Below the pieces are notes generated by a model. That model did not search any database, had not been told where the DNA came from, and worked only from the letters and a program-made list of their open reading frames with translations. Both the position numbers and the translations under genes were made by a program. A DNA stretch of 64,000 nt from Utricularia gibba (Eukaryota > Streptophyta > Magnoliopsida > Lamiales > Lentibulariaceae), in assembly GCA_002189035.1 (NCBI GenBank), contig CM007989.1, positions 6,305,501 through 6,369,500 on the forward strand. The letters run 5' to 3'. Positions 48,780 to 59,993 of this stretch are shown piece by piece (position 1 is the stretch's first letter; every line of letters starts with the position of its first letter).

Positions 48780-50560
48780 CATTCTTTTAGCAAAGGATTT
48801 TTGAGATACTATTGAAAAGCAGTTCGGAAAAATGAATCAAGCTATAGTGTATCACATAGAACAAGAACTATATAGAATTTCTCAGGGTCCAATATCATTA
48901 ATTCAATATTATTCCCTGATGAAGAACATGTGAACAAACTTGAAAAGATTGATGTTAAGTAACTAGTACGTTATTTTGTATAGAACACAAACCATCAACT
49001 TAGTTCAATTTCCAAATGGATTGAATGACTATTATACTGCTACAGTAAGCCAAATTATCACAATGAAGCCTAAACCAAATTTGAATCAAGTGTATGCCAT
49101 GATAGTAATCATGGAAGGACAAATTAGAATAGAGGCAAACTTTAGCTATTCATGAAAGTTCATTGATAGCAAACAAATTTCCTATTGTCCCCCATCATAA
49201 CAAATTTTCAAGGATGCAAAACTAAATAAAGGATTCTAAAGGCCTCTTTTGCACCCATTGTAATCATGAATGTCATTTGAGAGAAACCTGCTATAAGTTG
49301 CATAGTTATCGAGACAAGTATAAGAAAAGAATGAGCAATCCCTCACACAAACAAATGTCCCTGGTGAATTTGTTTGATGCTAATATAACTTAATTTCTAG
49401 GTCAAACATCTGGTGATGCGAATGTTGAACTATTCAACACCCGAAAGCCAATTTCTGAAAAATTATTCAACGAGAACTACTCAAACTAGTTGCTTCTCAT
49501 ATGAAATTTGACTTTAAGTGCTAAGGGATTTTGCAAGTAGTTTTATCATTTTAAATACTATTTTATCAATGATAAGTTTCAAGAATTGAATCATAGATTT
49601 GGGGATCACCATAAATCCTTGTATCAATGATTCCTTTTTCATCAAAATAACACATATGTCTTTAGGAATTCTAATTTATTTCAATGATGGTTCCACTCAG
49701 TAGCCATTAAATTGGATGATGTCCAATACGTTCCCACTTTCAAACACAAATTGTTCTCAATTTCCAAGTTTATTAGGACTTGTTTTCTTTTACGGGACTA
49801 GTCTCTAAAGATATGTTAGGAGTAGAAACTCTATGTAATGGCCTTTGTATGCTAGAACAGTGATCTTTTTTGCCCCAAACTATTCAAATGTACTCTCTTG
49901 TTTTGCAAGAAAAACCATTATTAGGACATCAATATTTTTTGTTATATTCTACAACCGCCTTCTTGAGTTCCATGGCAATGTATTCGAGCCTTCCACAAGT
50001 GCCTGATTCATATTTTTTATGATATAACAAATTAGAGCATGTGCCTAATTCAAATACAAAACGTCGACCGCTAAATTGCTTTACCCGTAACCAATCATGC
50101 TATGTGTGCAAATTTACTCATTTTCATAGACTACCTTTTGATCTTCGTGAAAATCGAGCACCACTTCACTATACCTCCTTCATTGTGATACATGAGTACC
50201 ATATGCCACTAACAAAATCACGGGGCAAAACTATTTTCTTTTCTTCCTTGATGATTTTTTTAGAACCACATGGATTTTCTTCATTACTAGAAAACAAAAT
50301 CTTTACCACCTTTTGTTTTCTTTCATTTTTAAAATGGAAAAACTTTTAAGCCACTCGTTGAAATTCATCCAAACCAATAATGGTAGTGAATTCAAAAACC
50401 ATATAGTTCGCTCACATGCTAATCTTTTGGGAATTTTCTAACAATTTTCCTATCCATATACCGCCAAAAAAAATGATAGATTTGAAACAAAAATTGACAT
50501 CTACTTAAGGTCAAGCTATTTTATTTCAGTCCAATTTGGTGAATTAATTTTAAGGAGAAA
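48780..50560 (+). mobile_element. Decayed Ty1/copia gag-protease-integrase
   Basis: Ordered copia motifs on the plus strand: gag block QFPNGLNDYYTATVSQI and MKPKPNLNQVYAMI (about 49005-49110), zinc knuckle region CTHCNHECHLRETCYKLH (about 49250-49305), the protease-to-integrase linker HKLFSISKFIRT (about 49745-49780), and the integrase core HMPLTKSRGKTIFFSSLMIF, EPHGFSSL and EIHPN-NGSEFKNH (about 50190-50400). Many stops and shifts; the RT part is missing or ends before the microsatellite. Dead element. Confidence 0.8.
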
Positions 50561-50740
50561 CCCTTCTGATAGCCACATTCCTCATCAACCGTTTACCCTC
50601 TTTGATCCTAAAATGGAAAACCCCATTACAAAGTGTTATTGAGAGACACAACAATTTATAACAACCTTAGTTAGAAGCTTTGATTGCTTTTGCTATGCTA
50701 TCAACTTGTGTGCTAGTCATACTGAAGTTGATATATATGC

Positions 50741-50745
<5 letters not shown>

Positions 50746-50822
<77 letters not shown>
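50746..50822. repeat. (AT)n microsatellite
   Basis: About 76 bp of almost pure AT repeats, at the right edge of the copia remnant and about 110 bp before the plastid-derived piece. A second, shorter tract is at 51378-51399. Confidence 0.95.
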
Positions 50823-50823
<1 letters not shown>

Positions 50824-50903
50824 TCTTTCATATCTATGGCGCAACCTCACTTTTCTTTTTGACCCTTTTTTTGCAATCGAAATACCATACCTAACCTAAT
50901 TTA

Positions 50904-51188
<285 letters not shown>

Positions 51189-51237
51189 CTAATATGATCG
51201 ATTGCGTAAATCCTGCGATAGCAACGGAACCGGGGAA

Positions 51238-51285
51238 AGTATATAGAAAAAACTTCTTTCGAGGAATGGGCCAAACCGGGTAATC
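51238..51285 (+). other. psaA: Probable plastid-derived psaA fragment
   Basis: The plus strand gives TSFEEWAKPG, matching the N-terminal part of the photosystem I PsaA protein for ten residues, with nearly plastid-like codons. Both flanks diverge at once. Short, so less certain than the rbcL piece. Confidence 0.5.
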
Positions 51286-51681
51286 GTTTTTACAGTGATC
51301 CATTTTCGGGATGCCGCTAATAACCAACGAACGGCAAGGACCCTATTCACCTCTTTGAACTCCTATTGAATCGAGAAATATATATATATATATATATATT
51401 GGATATCTTTATAATTCCAAGGAATTCAAGTTGTATGATTTAAATAAAGCTGACTATTTGTCCAACTTTTATGATCACCTAAACTTCTAATTTCACTATA
51501 GAACCTTTGGTTTCCACCTTTTCACTATAAATCGTCGGACACAGAAAGAACGATTAGATTAAGGCACACCACACTTTATATTGACCCTCTTTGCACAGTG
51601 GCGTCTAGACCACGTTTCATTTAGGCTATTGAAGGGTAAAATTCATGCAAAGTGCGCAATTTTACGTCAAAATGTGAAATT

Positions 51682-51688
51682 TTGGACT
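51682..51688 (-). terminator. snRNA 3'-end box of the U2 gene
   Basis: AGTCCAA on the gene strand fits the plant 3' box AGTNNAA and lies about 11 bases past the RNA's 3' end. Confidence 0.75.
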
Positions 51689-51698
51689 CGGTTTGGGA

Positions 51699-51893
51699 GG
51701 GGCGCGCCAGGCCAAAGCAGTAGTGAAACACTATGGCGACGCATGAGGGCCCGAGCCAGCAAGCTGACTCATTGGACCCTCCCCCAATAAAAATTAATTT
51801 AATATCGTGTGGACCATTGGCCCACGTATCAGATATTAAACTGATAAGAACAGATACTACACTTGATCTTAGCCAAAAGGCCGAGAAAGGTAT
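51699..51893 (-). ncRNA. U2: U2 spliceosomal snRNA
   Basis: The 5' end reads ATACCTTTCTCGGCC at 51893 and downward, followed by the rest of the conserved U2 5' half, including the branch-point-pairing GUAGUA (plus strand 51855-51860) and the stem IIa/IIc region. A U-rich Sm site (AATTTTTAT on the RNA strand) follows, then the 3' stem-loops ending GGCCTGGCGCGCCCC. Length is about 195 nt, as in other plants. Promoter and 3' box are complete (separate entries), so this is likely an expressed gene. U2 base-pairs with intron branch points in the major spliceosome. Confidence 0.95.
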
Positions 51894-51918
51894 GTGTTAA
51901 CAAGCCGAAGCTTATTGG

Positions 51919-51924
51919 ATTATA
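51919..51924 (-). promoter_or_regulatory. TATA box of the U2 gene
   Basis: TATAAT on the gene strand, at -31 from the RNA start. About 35 bases separate it from the USE. That longer spacing marks RNA polymerase II plant snRNA genes; the polymerase III class (U6) has about 24. Confidence 0.88.
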
Positions 51925-51959
51925 TCCATTGTGAGAGAAGCCCATCAACTTCTGACTTC

Positions 51960-51970
51960 CGATGTGGGAT
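51960..51970 (-). promoter_or_regulatory. Upstream sequence element (USE) of the U2 gene
   Basis: On the gene strand ATCCCACATCG, an exact match to the plant snRNA consensus RTCCCACATCG. Confidence 0.92.
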
Positions 51971-52124
51971 AAAGTAACCTGCAGTATTTTTTTGAGAGAG
52001 CAACCTCACGCACATGTTGCGTTTTCTAAATTTGAGTGTTTTAGATTTTTTGTTAAATCAACATTTATTAATATTACAGACGTTTAAACTCACAATGCAT
52101 TATATTATTTTTAAATTTAGGAAA

Positions 52125-52626
52125 TTATTCTAAAAGTTTGGCCAGAAGCATTTTGCGGTTCGATTCAGGGTAAATTGAGATACGTTCCAAGACTTTAGCG
52201 GTTTGGATCGTCGACTCAGTGATGTAGGCCATTGAGTTACAGACGGAGCCCTTCAGGAGAGCAGCGGTAAATGAAGGCAGGTGGTTGTTGATGTAGTCGT
52301 GGTTCAAAGTCAGGCGACTCAGCCTTTCCCAGGCTCCCTTTTCCCGAGTTGGCTTCTCATCGGACCCCTGAAAGAAGCAGTCATTGACGAGCAATGAACG
52401 GCAAATTCTCCTCTGACGGGGTTGAGAAACTGTTCACCTACACCATAGATTCTGAATTCAATTCATCGCTTACTATTTCCGCCAACTGCCGTTTAGAAAC
52501 GACGAGGTCCGATGACGGTGGTGATTGCACTCCGCCGGGATCGAAGACCCGTGGACGATGAGGCGGCGGAGGGTGAGATTGGGTGTCGTCTGCGTCGACC
52601 ACATATTGTGTATGGTAACCGGACAC
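52125..52626 (-). pseudogene. Unassigned gene fragment, two exons
   Basis: Two good-quality frames: 52626-52444 (PPPPHRPRVFDPGGVQSPPS, then VSKRQLAEIVSDEL) and 52367-52125 (EKGAWERLSRLTLNHDYINN, then LPSFTAALL, ending SNRKMLLAKLLE). They can be joined by a short intron with donor GTGTAG after ATG at 52444 and acceptor CAG at 52368-52370. No ATG opens the first frame and the promoter side runs into AT-rich DNA, so it looks truncated. It resembles a conserved plant protein but I cannot name it. It may be a real short gene whose start exon lies further upstream. Confidence 0.4.
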
Positions 52627-53373
52627 GTGTTTTTACTGAGGGCCACCCACCGCTAATTAATTTCAAAGGGTGCGTTTTAAATAGTTTAGGTTTGGGCAAT
52701 CTATATATATATTAAAATATATATAATTGAAAATAGATTCGATACATATTAAATATATTTAAAATAGATAGAAAAAAAAAAGAATAATTAAATTCACAGG
52801 GCTGGGATAGTGGCGCCCACTCATAAAGTACTTTAAAATGAAAGTATAGTTTTTTTCATAAATATCTTTAAAATGTTAACATGTTTGGTAATATATTTAA
52901 GTAAATGTAAAAAAACCTAAAATTCATTTAATTAATAGAATTTATGTATGAAAATAGTTCTTTTAATAAAAATTATTAAAGAAGGTAAATAATTATTTTA
53001 CAAATCATCTATATACATGCAATCTCAACAAAAATGTGCTTAAATCATAAACAAACCTACCAAATATAGTTAAAAGAGTTTCGAAAAACATGTTTAAAGT
53101 TATTATGTAATTATTTTACTGACTGAGGTGTGCATGCAAAAACATGTCTATAAATAACCTATTACATATCGAATTAGAAATTCCTTATCGGATTTATTAT
53201 AATGTATCTCCAACCTAAATTCACTACCTTTATGGGAGAAAAATGAAGGCAACAACTCAGATTCATCACTGACTAGTGACTGGTATCTAGATTCTAGACA
53301 AGGGGTTGGGGTAACGACTAAAACCTCCAATATATTCATTTGCGCCTGACCTAGAAGACTGGAGTGTTTCTCC
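52627..53373. other. AT-rich spacer
   Basis: No gene seen. Leads into the promoter of the iron-transporter-like gene. Confidence 0.5.
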
Positions 53374-53381
53374 TATAAATA
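53374..53381 (+). promoter_or_regulatory. TATA box of the VIT-like gene
   Basis: TATAAATA, 98 bases before the ATG at 53472, a normal distance for a plant core promoter with a leader of about 65 bases. Confidence 0.7.
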
Positions 53382-53471
53382 CTGCTGAAGCTAATGGCGG
53401 TGTGTGTGTGGTAACCACGTTGCATCACAGCGCATCTTTTGTGATCCTTTTCCAAAGGCATCTGAGCGGCC

Positions 53472-54101
53472 ATGGATGCCGGAAGATCCACCGCACCCGA
53501 GCGACAAACAACCACAGATCCGGTGGACATCGAAGACGCCGAAAACGAGTATTTTGATTACTTCAAGCGTTCCCAGTGGCTACGCGCCGCCGTCCTGGGC
53601 GCCAACGACGGCATCCTCTCGACGGCCTCCCTCATGATGGGCGTGGGGGCCGTCAGGAGGGATATCAAGACCATGATGCTCGCCGGATTCTCGGGCCTGG
53701 TGGCGGGGGCATGCTCCATGGCCATAGGGGAGTTTGTGTCCGTACACTCTCAGCTGGACATACAATTGGCCCAACTCCAAAGAGACAGGAAAAGGACAGG
53801 AGTCCCTCAAGACACCACAAGTCTGCCGAGCCCGACGCAAGCTGCCATGGCGTCCGCCGTTTCCTTCTCCCTGGGTGCGATGGTGCCTTTGTTGGCCGCC
53901 TGCTTCATCAAGCAGTATAAGGTGAGAGTCGCGGCGGTGGTCACCGCGGTGACCGTGGCGTTGGCAGTGTTCGGATGGGTCGGGGCGGCGCTCGGCCGGG
54001 CCCCGCCCCTGCGGTCCGCCGTGAGGGTGCTGGTGGGAGGGTGGCTGTCCATGGGCATCACCTTTGGGTTGACCAAACTTGTGGTGTCCACAAGCTTCTA
54101 A
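53472..54101 (+). CDS. Vacuolar iron transporter homolog (nodulin-21-like, VTL)
   Basis: Intronless gene of 209 residues in the CCC1/VIT1 family, predicted to move iron (or manganese) into the vacuole. The ATG at 53472 follows a good TATA box. The protein has a short soluble N terminus, then the family signature FDYFKRSQWLRAAVLGANDG and STASLMMGVGA, TM2 with LAGFSGLVAGACSMAIGEFVSV, a short loop (SQLDIQLAQLQRDRK), and three more hydrophobic segments after PSPTQAAMASAVSFSLGA. The shortened loop without the ferritin-like metal-binding insert marks the VTL (nodulin-21) branch, as opposed to VIT1. Frame intact; coding GC is far above the flanks. Substrate is inferred from the family. Confidence 0.94.
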   Translation: MDAGRSTAPERQTTTDPVDIEDAENEYFDYFKRSQWLRAAVLGANDGILSTASLMMGVGAVRRDIKTMMLAGFSGLVAGACSMAIGEFVSVHSQLDIQLAQLQRDRKRTGVPQDTTSLPSPTQAAMASAVSFSLGAMVPLLAACFIKQYKVRVAAVVTAVTVALAVFGWVGAALGRAPPLRSAVRVLVGGWLSMGITFGLTKLVVSTSF

Positions 54102-57100
54102 CCTTCACATTGAATGTCAATTATTATTACACACTCTTGCGGTTAGTAATAAGTTTCGAAATCATTTGTACTCGTCAAAGTCGATTTCATAATGAAGTGG
54201 GCATTATTGCGACCTCGTTAGCTGCTAAATTGGTTGATTTCCCTCATTGTTTGGTATCATTAAAATATTCTATTAAAGCAAATAGTCTCCAATCTAACAG
54301 ATAGAGAGACTGATCCCTTCCACCAAAGCCCAAAAATGGGCCCAACAGTCGGAACACCCATCGACTCAAGTCTCAGTTTATCAGGCCCACATCCAAGGCC
54401 CATTTTGTATAAATAGAAAATGGGATATTAAACATCTTGTCTTTCTTTCCTGGATACACCCATCCCAGTACTATTCTTTTCAAGATGTTTAACTTTGAAA
54501 TTATATCAGTATCCAAAAGATGAATGCATATACAATGAAATAACATTACATTGCGATTTTCGATTTGAGAACCATATCTTCAAAACCATGGACATCTACA
54601 TTATACGCGCATGGGTTGAGACAGTACCTTTGGGGCTGGGGTGGTTTTACTTTATCAATTATGATACTGTTTATCAAAACTTGTTGTTTCATGTGAGTTA
54701 GTTTTACTTCCTTTTTATTCCATATATTATAAATACATTTATCAATTAAAATAGGTATATTTTTCTCAAATTACAATCACACAAGGAATGCTTGTTTGAA
54801 CACGAGTAATTTAAACAAAATCATCAGTTAAACTGCGGTAACTTCACTCCCTCCATGGTCTCAGCGCAAGTTGCCCTTTTACCATGGTTATTAGAGAGTA
54901 GTTGCAGGGGATTTTAACCCGAAGAGGTGAAAATTGAAAAAGGGGGAAAATAGAAAAAGAAGAATCGTCCCACCACCCCACGTTGGTGGTGATAAATGAA
55001 GAGAATAAAAAGGAAAAGGGGGCATCCACATGGACGACACATGATGCATGTCGTCTACGCTCCACATGCCCCCAACCCAACCCAACCCAACCCTTGATTT
55101 AATTCCTTCTGCATGTGTTGCCTCCATAAACTTATATTTTACGGTGGCCCTCCCACGTACGCCGGAACGCCCTCGCCCTCCCTCCACCTCTGGACTGGAC
55201 GCCATCCACAACAAAGTCTGGAAACGCGCACACCTTTTGGCTTTCAGGGAATGCCTTTCTGCCCAACGCCAAGTTGTACCCTTTCTCTATTCCCTAATTT
55301 CTAGCCAGTCCAGTCCAGTCCAGGTACATACAAAAGAAGGAGATAATGCGACAAACACACATTGACAGCCATGAAGGCGACCATGCACGAACGCCAATCG
55401 TCAGTTTTTACCCTTGAGAACAAGGGTTTTTGGAGGTACAAGGGTTTGTGTGTGGAGATCCAAGTAGACTCCAAACATAAAAAAAATAATTCGAATGAAA
55501 CTAGTAGATGTTGTAAGGACACATTTCTATCTTTAATAATATTATTCATTTTTAATACTAAACTTTCTCTTAAATTCATACTTATCGAAGAAAAGACCCC
55601 ATTTGAATGACCCCTTTATCTAAACACATCTTTTTTTCCATCTATAATCAACGTAGAATACTGTCAAGACCCCAAAGCTTATAGATGTAAACTCCTTCTT
55701 TATTTCTATGAGAATTTGCTTCCTTTTTCTTTTACACAAACAATTGAAAAGGGGTAGAAGTGGAGTGGAGGAATTGAGGGTGCAATGTTGTGTCTTAAAT
55801 GGATGCCTTTTTCTCTATTCATTTTCTTTTCTAGATATAACAATCATTGGAGAAGCCCATTTATATTGTCTAGTAATCATGAGATCAACTTCCAAATAGG
55901 GAACACCTCTTTCCCAAGAATTCTATACTATGGTTTTTTTTTTCGCATGATCAAATATGGGATTGGGTGAAATATGTAAGTGTAAATTTTCGCACTTGAA
56001 ATCAGTCACTCGCTGTCAAATGATATTTACCTCGTCCCCTGGGTAACTGTTTTCACAGATGCGATGCGGTTATGACGTTATATAATTACCTACCTACCGC
56101 TATTTACTGGTGCCCACGGACACGGCGTTATCTTATTCCTCACAAGCCGTGTCCTGGTCCACCCCCGTGTCTTTTTACTTGTCTCTCTCCATGTGACGTT
56201 CAGCGTGCGACATTTAATTGCTAAAAAACCCTCTTTCTGGTTGGCCACCATATTCCCATACATCCACTCCACGTGGAATGTAATTAAAAATAAGTGTGGG
56301 GTGTGCTGCGCAATTATTATTAATACTATTATAGTTATCTTCTGGTTGGGAATAATAAATTAATAATTAATACGCTCGCGGGGAAGGTGGAAAACCCAGG
56401 CAAGGCAAACCCAGCTTCCCTCCCTTTAACGGCCGGAGGAACCGTCCAGACAATAACCAACCGTATTACTGCATTAATCAGATAAACAACCGTCCGTACG
56501 GTATACCAATATTTTAATTTGTTTGATAGTACTTAATACTTGGATAACCATAATAAATCTCAAGTTAATTTGTACCTTCATCACATAAACCTAATACTAA
56601 TCCATCGCATGATTTTAGTGGCACGTGACCAGTCCAAAATCTCAAGTCTTGCGTGTAGATGACACATCATTCAAACTTAATCCATGGCAATATTGGAATT
56701 CTATTCTCGATCGATTTTGTAACAATAAAGTACGGAAGGTAGATATATACGGTTCTACTAAATGTTCACTACTACTTTGGCCTGCCCCGTTTAGGTGCCA
56801 TCATCAATGACGTTATCATGGAGGACTAGCGGTGTCTTTTCCCATCCCGTTACTCGTTGGCAACTTGGCTACGGTCACGTTTCCCATTCCAGAAGTAACA
56901 AACTTAGGGCTAGTTTGGACCTGGTAGTGCAGAATACATTAGTTTTATTTGGATAGGAAATACACAATATGATTTATTTAAACCTGCAATTTCCCAAGCT
57001 GACTATATTGATTGGTTTGTTAATATCTAGGCTTTAAATGCTAGTTTTGGACAATTTTAACCTTTTATTTATAATCTTATTTAATATTGATATTTTCTTA

Positions 57101-57660
57101 ATAAAATTCTAAAGCCTTATCTCCACACCCTTATTCTGTGTTGACATCCTCCTACCTCACGTATGTGAAGTCTTTGAATTTATGCACCACCAAAAGTAAA
57201 TGTTGATTTAAATCTTTTTATGTTGCTTTGATTATCTTTTTTTTGTATATTTTGTTGTTTTTGTTGGGATTGCTGGTATAGGGGGAGGGATCGTTTTATA
57301 GATGGGATAAAAATATATTAAATAATTTAATTTAAAATATTAATTAATTCATTAATCCAATAATAAATGTTTATATTGATTTTATATAAAAATCAGTTTT
57401 TTGTATAATTTTTTTTAGTATATCAAACATGAAAATTCGTTAAACTTAACTAAATGTAAACGTATCAAATATTCCAGATAACTCTAATCCAATTTATTCC
57501 TATCCTATCTACCAAAATGGCCCTTAATGTACATGAAAAAATCATTTGTTTGAGGTTAGTTAATTACCACTATTTTCAACTCTCGTCCGCTCATCATACA
57601 AAGTCGAAAGGGAAACATGCACGTAGTGGCAAATTATTTTGAGCGGCATGTTCCAATCCA
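54102..57660. other. Spacer, no gene recognised
   Basis: Several frames of 60-110 codons occur, but none has a family motif or splice-supported extension. A (CCCAA)4-like stretch is at about 55070-55093. Confidence 0.45.
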
Positions 57661-57661
57661 C

Positions 57662-57678
57662 GGGGGGGGGGGGGGGGG
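57662..57678. repeat. G17 homopolymer
   Basis: Seventeen consecutive G residues. A G11 run occurs at 59697-59707. Run length may be unreliable given other evidence of homopolymer errors in this window. Confidence 0.9.
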
Positions 57679-59993
57679 ATGAGGGAAAAAGTGATGAGTG
57701 GCGTAAATGAAGCAGCATCTTATCCGATTATGGGGGCGCATGGAAGCAAGTATCGGGTCGGTCCAACCCCCGTCAGGATCCACCGAATCTTAAATCATAT
57801 GAAAACAAAAAACCCGACCGTTCCAAAACGAGTCGGGTCGAGGAATGAATACGCACTTTAATTAATAATAATATTATTATTATGTTTAATGTTATGTGAT
57901 GGGATTCCATTTAATGGGGGTAGGTTGCAACCCAGCGGAAATTGGGCACTATTTACTTCATTTCATAAATGGCTTTGCCTAATTGTGTGGCCCACTCCTA
58001 ACCACATTCCGATCAAGGTGCGGATCCCACCCCTAGAGAGTGGAAGGGCAATTCGGACATTGCACGGCAACGACCAAGGCTAGTTGTGGCATACGAACCC
58101 TTGGGCCTTGATAAGGACCACTTGTGTAACAAACACACTATAGATAGATGGCCGCTACGTGCCTAACAGTTCCTTTGAGGGTGACACCCATGTACACGCT
58201 AATTTCTTTCACACATATGTGATTCTCATAAAAACAGCTCGTCAAGCGTGGCTTGGGATCCAATCCAAGTTTACGGAGTTTTGAGTGGCTTGGAGGGGAG
58301 GGGTAAATGCGACATTTCACAAGGAAGATGGTCTGGTCTGGCCTGGCCCGGCGTGGGTGTGGGTGGGCCGGCTCTTAATTGAATTTAGGTGGACAGACAA
58401 AAACCAACTTGTTATCACCATCGTCCTTATCCTCTTCCTCCTCCCTCTCTCCGTTGGCATTTATCTATCTCCAAAATACTTACTATTCCCGTGATCGGAA
58501 TGCCAATCATCTCCACTTGAACCCAACACACACCACGCCACTCCCGACCGGATCGACTCCACCATGGATGGACCGGACCGGTCAACACAAGTCTTCACGC
58601 AACAACCGCCAACTGTTTCCAACGTTTCATGCCCTCACGACTCCTCCTCCAAGTGATTCCAAGTGGGTAAGTTTTAGGTATTTGACAATGGACACAAAGA
58701 TTTCATATTTTACTCATCTAATCAGCCGCCATTCGTCTTCATGTTACCTTTCAAGCACGCTAGAGTTGTATGGATAGACTAAATGCAATGGATACTTTTA
58801 CTTGAAATCAACTTTAGATTCAGAAGTACGATGCTCAAGAGAAACTGAACGTCTCGAAGGGCTCTAAGGACTCATTCTTCCCAGTGGGTGTGTGCGAGTT
58901 CCAAACAGCACGAGCCCATACCAAGTAGAAACCCCTCCCTAGCCAAGAACCAATGCAAATTAACCTAATTATCGGGATTAAGAGCCAACACCCCCGCAGC
59001 TCCAACATGAGATGTTTGGGCGTTGGGTGACAATACTTCATTTTTTATTGTTTTAAAAAAAAGGATTCCAAACATTAATCTTCAGTGTGCCTCCACCCCA
59101 AATTCATTATGAAAAAAAAAGGGGGTAAAAGAAAAGAAAAACATAGCGCAAAGTTAAATGTTGGGTGGGGAAGGGGGGGATGGGACGGGGTTACCACAGT
59201 GTACGGCCTTGCTGGTGTGGTCCGGCCCCCGTAAGTACTTCACTCTTTCCCATAAAAACAAACATTTCTTCTGAAACTCCGTAGATTGAGATTCCCTAAT
59301 CATTTTCATGTTTTCACCCTTCCTTCTCATACCATCGATTCAATAAAACCGACCTCCTGCCTCCATCATAAAAAATGGAACCAATATTTTTAATAATTCA
59401 AAAAATTATTATATTTAAATATTATTTTTAGTAAGAATGAGATTAGTACACAACATTTTTTTTGAATTACATTCAGTATTGATCGCAGTGAAGGAGCATG
59501 AAATCTACTATGTTGTAAGAATGCAGGATACTAAATTAATTTGTTTTTAAATAAGATGTAATTATTACAAAAATATAAAAAGGTGGCATGGGGGAATGTG
59601 TAGGTGAGATGTGTGCATGTCGGGGGGAGTTGTGATGAGGATTAGGGAGGTGATTAGGCCCACTAATTAGGTGATTAATTAGTGAAATATTACCGAGGGG
59701 GGGGGGGCAGGGAAAATAAATAAATAGATTAATTAAAAATATTGGATTTGTTTTGTTTTGGGGGCGAAGGGATTGACAGCCAGATCCCACCGAAATAAAT
59801 TAAATAAATTCACCACGCCATTCTTCATCTCATCTTCTTCCTCCTTTTCTTCTCCCCCCGTCTTCTTACAATTCACCCATCTCGATTTGATTTGATTTGA
59901 TTTGATGCATTTTTAATTTGCCATTACCTTGTCTTCTGGTAATTCGTTGACAAGAACCATCTCCGTTTTCCCTTTTTCCCCCGTTTTTTTTAT
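57679..59993. other. Spacer and promoter side of the trihelix gene
   Basis: No gene recognised. The last 180 bases before 59994 are CT-rich (pyrimidine patches) with a TTTGA repeat near 59885-59905, as expected for a plant leader. Confidence 0.45.

Noticed and set aside
53576-53920. Long alternative frames within the VIT-like gene
   Set aside because: Both strands are open because of high GC; only the frame with the CCC1 signature is real.
55070-55093. Telomere-like CCCAA repeats
   Set aside because: The unit is CCCAA, not the plant telomere CCCTAAA, and there are only four or so copies.
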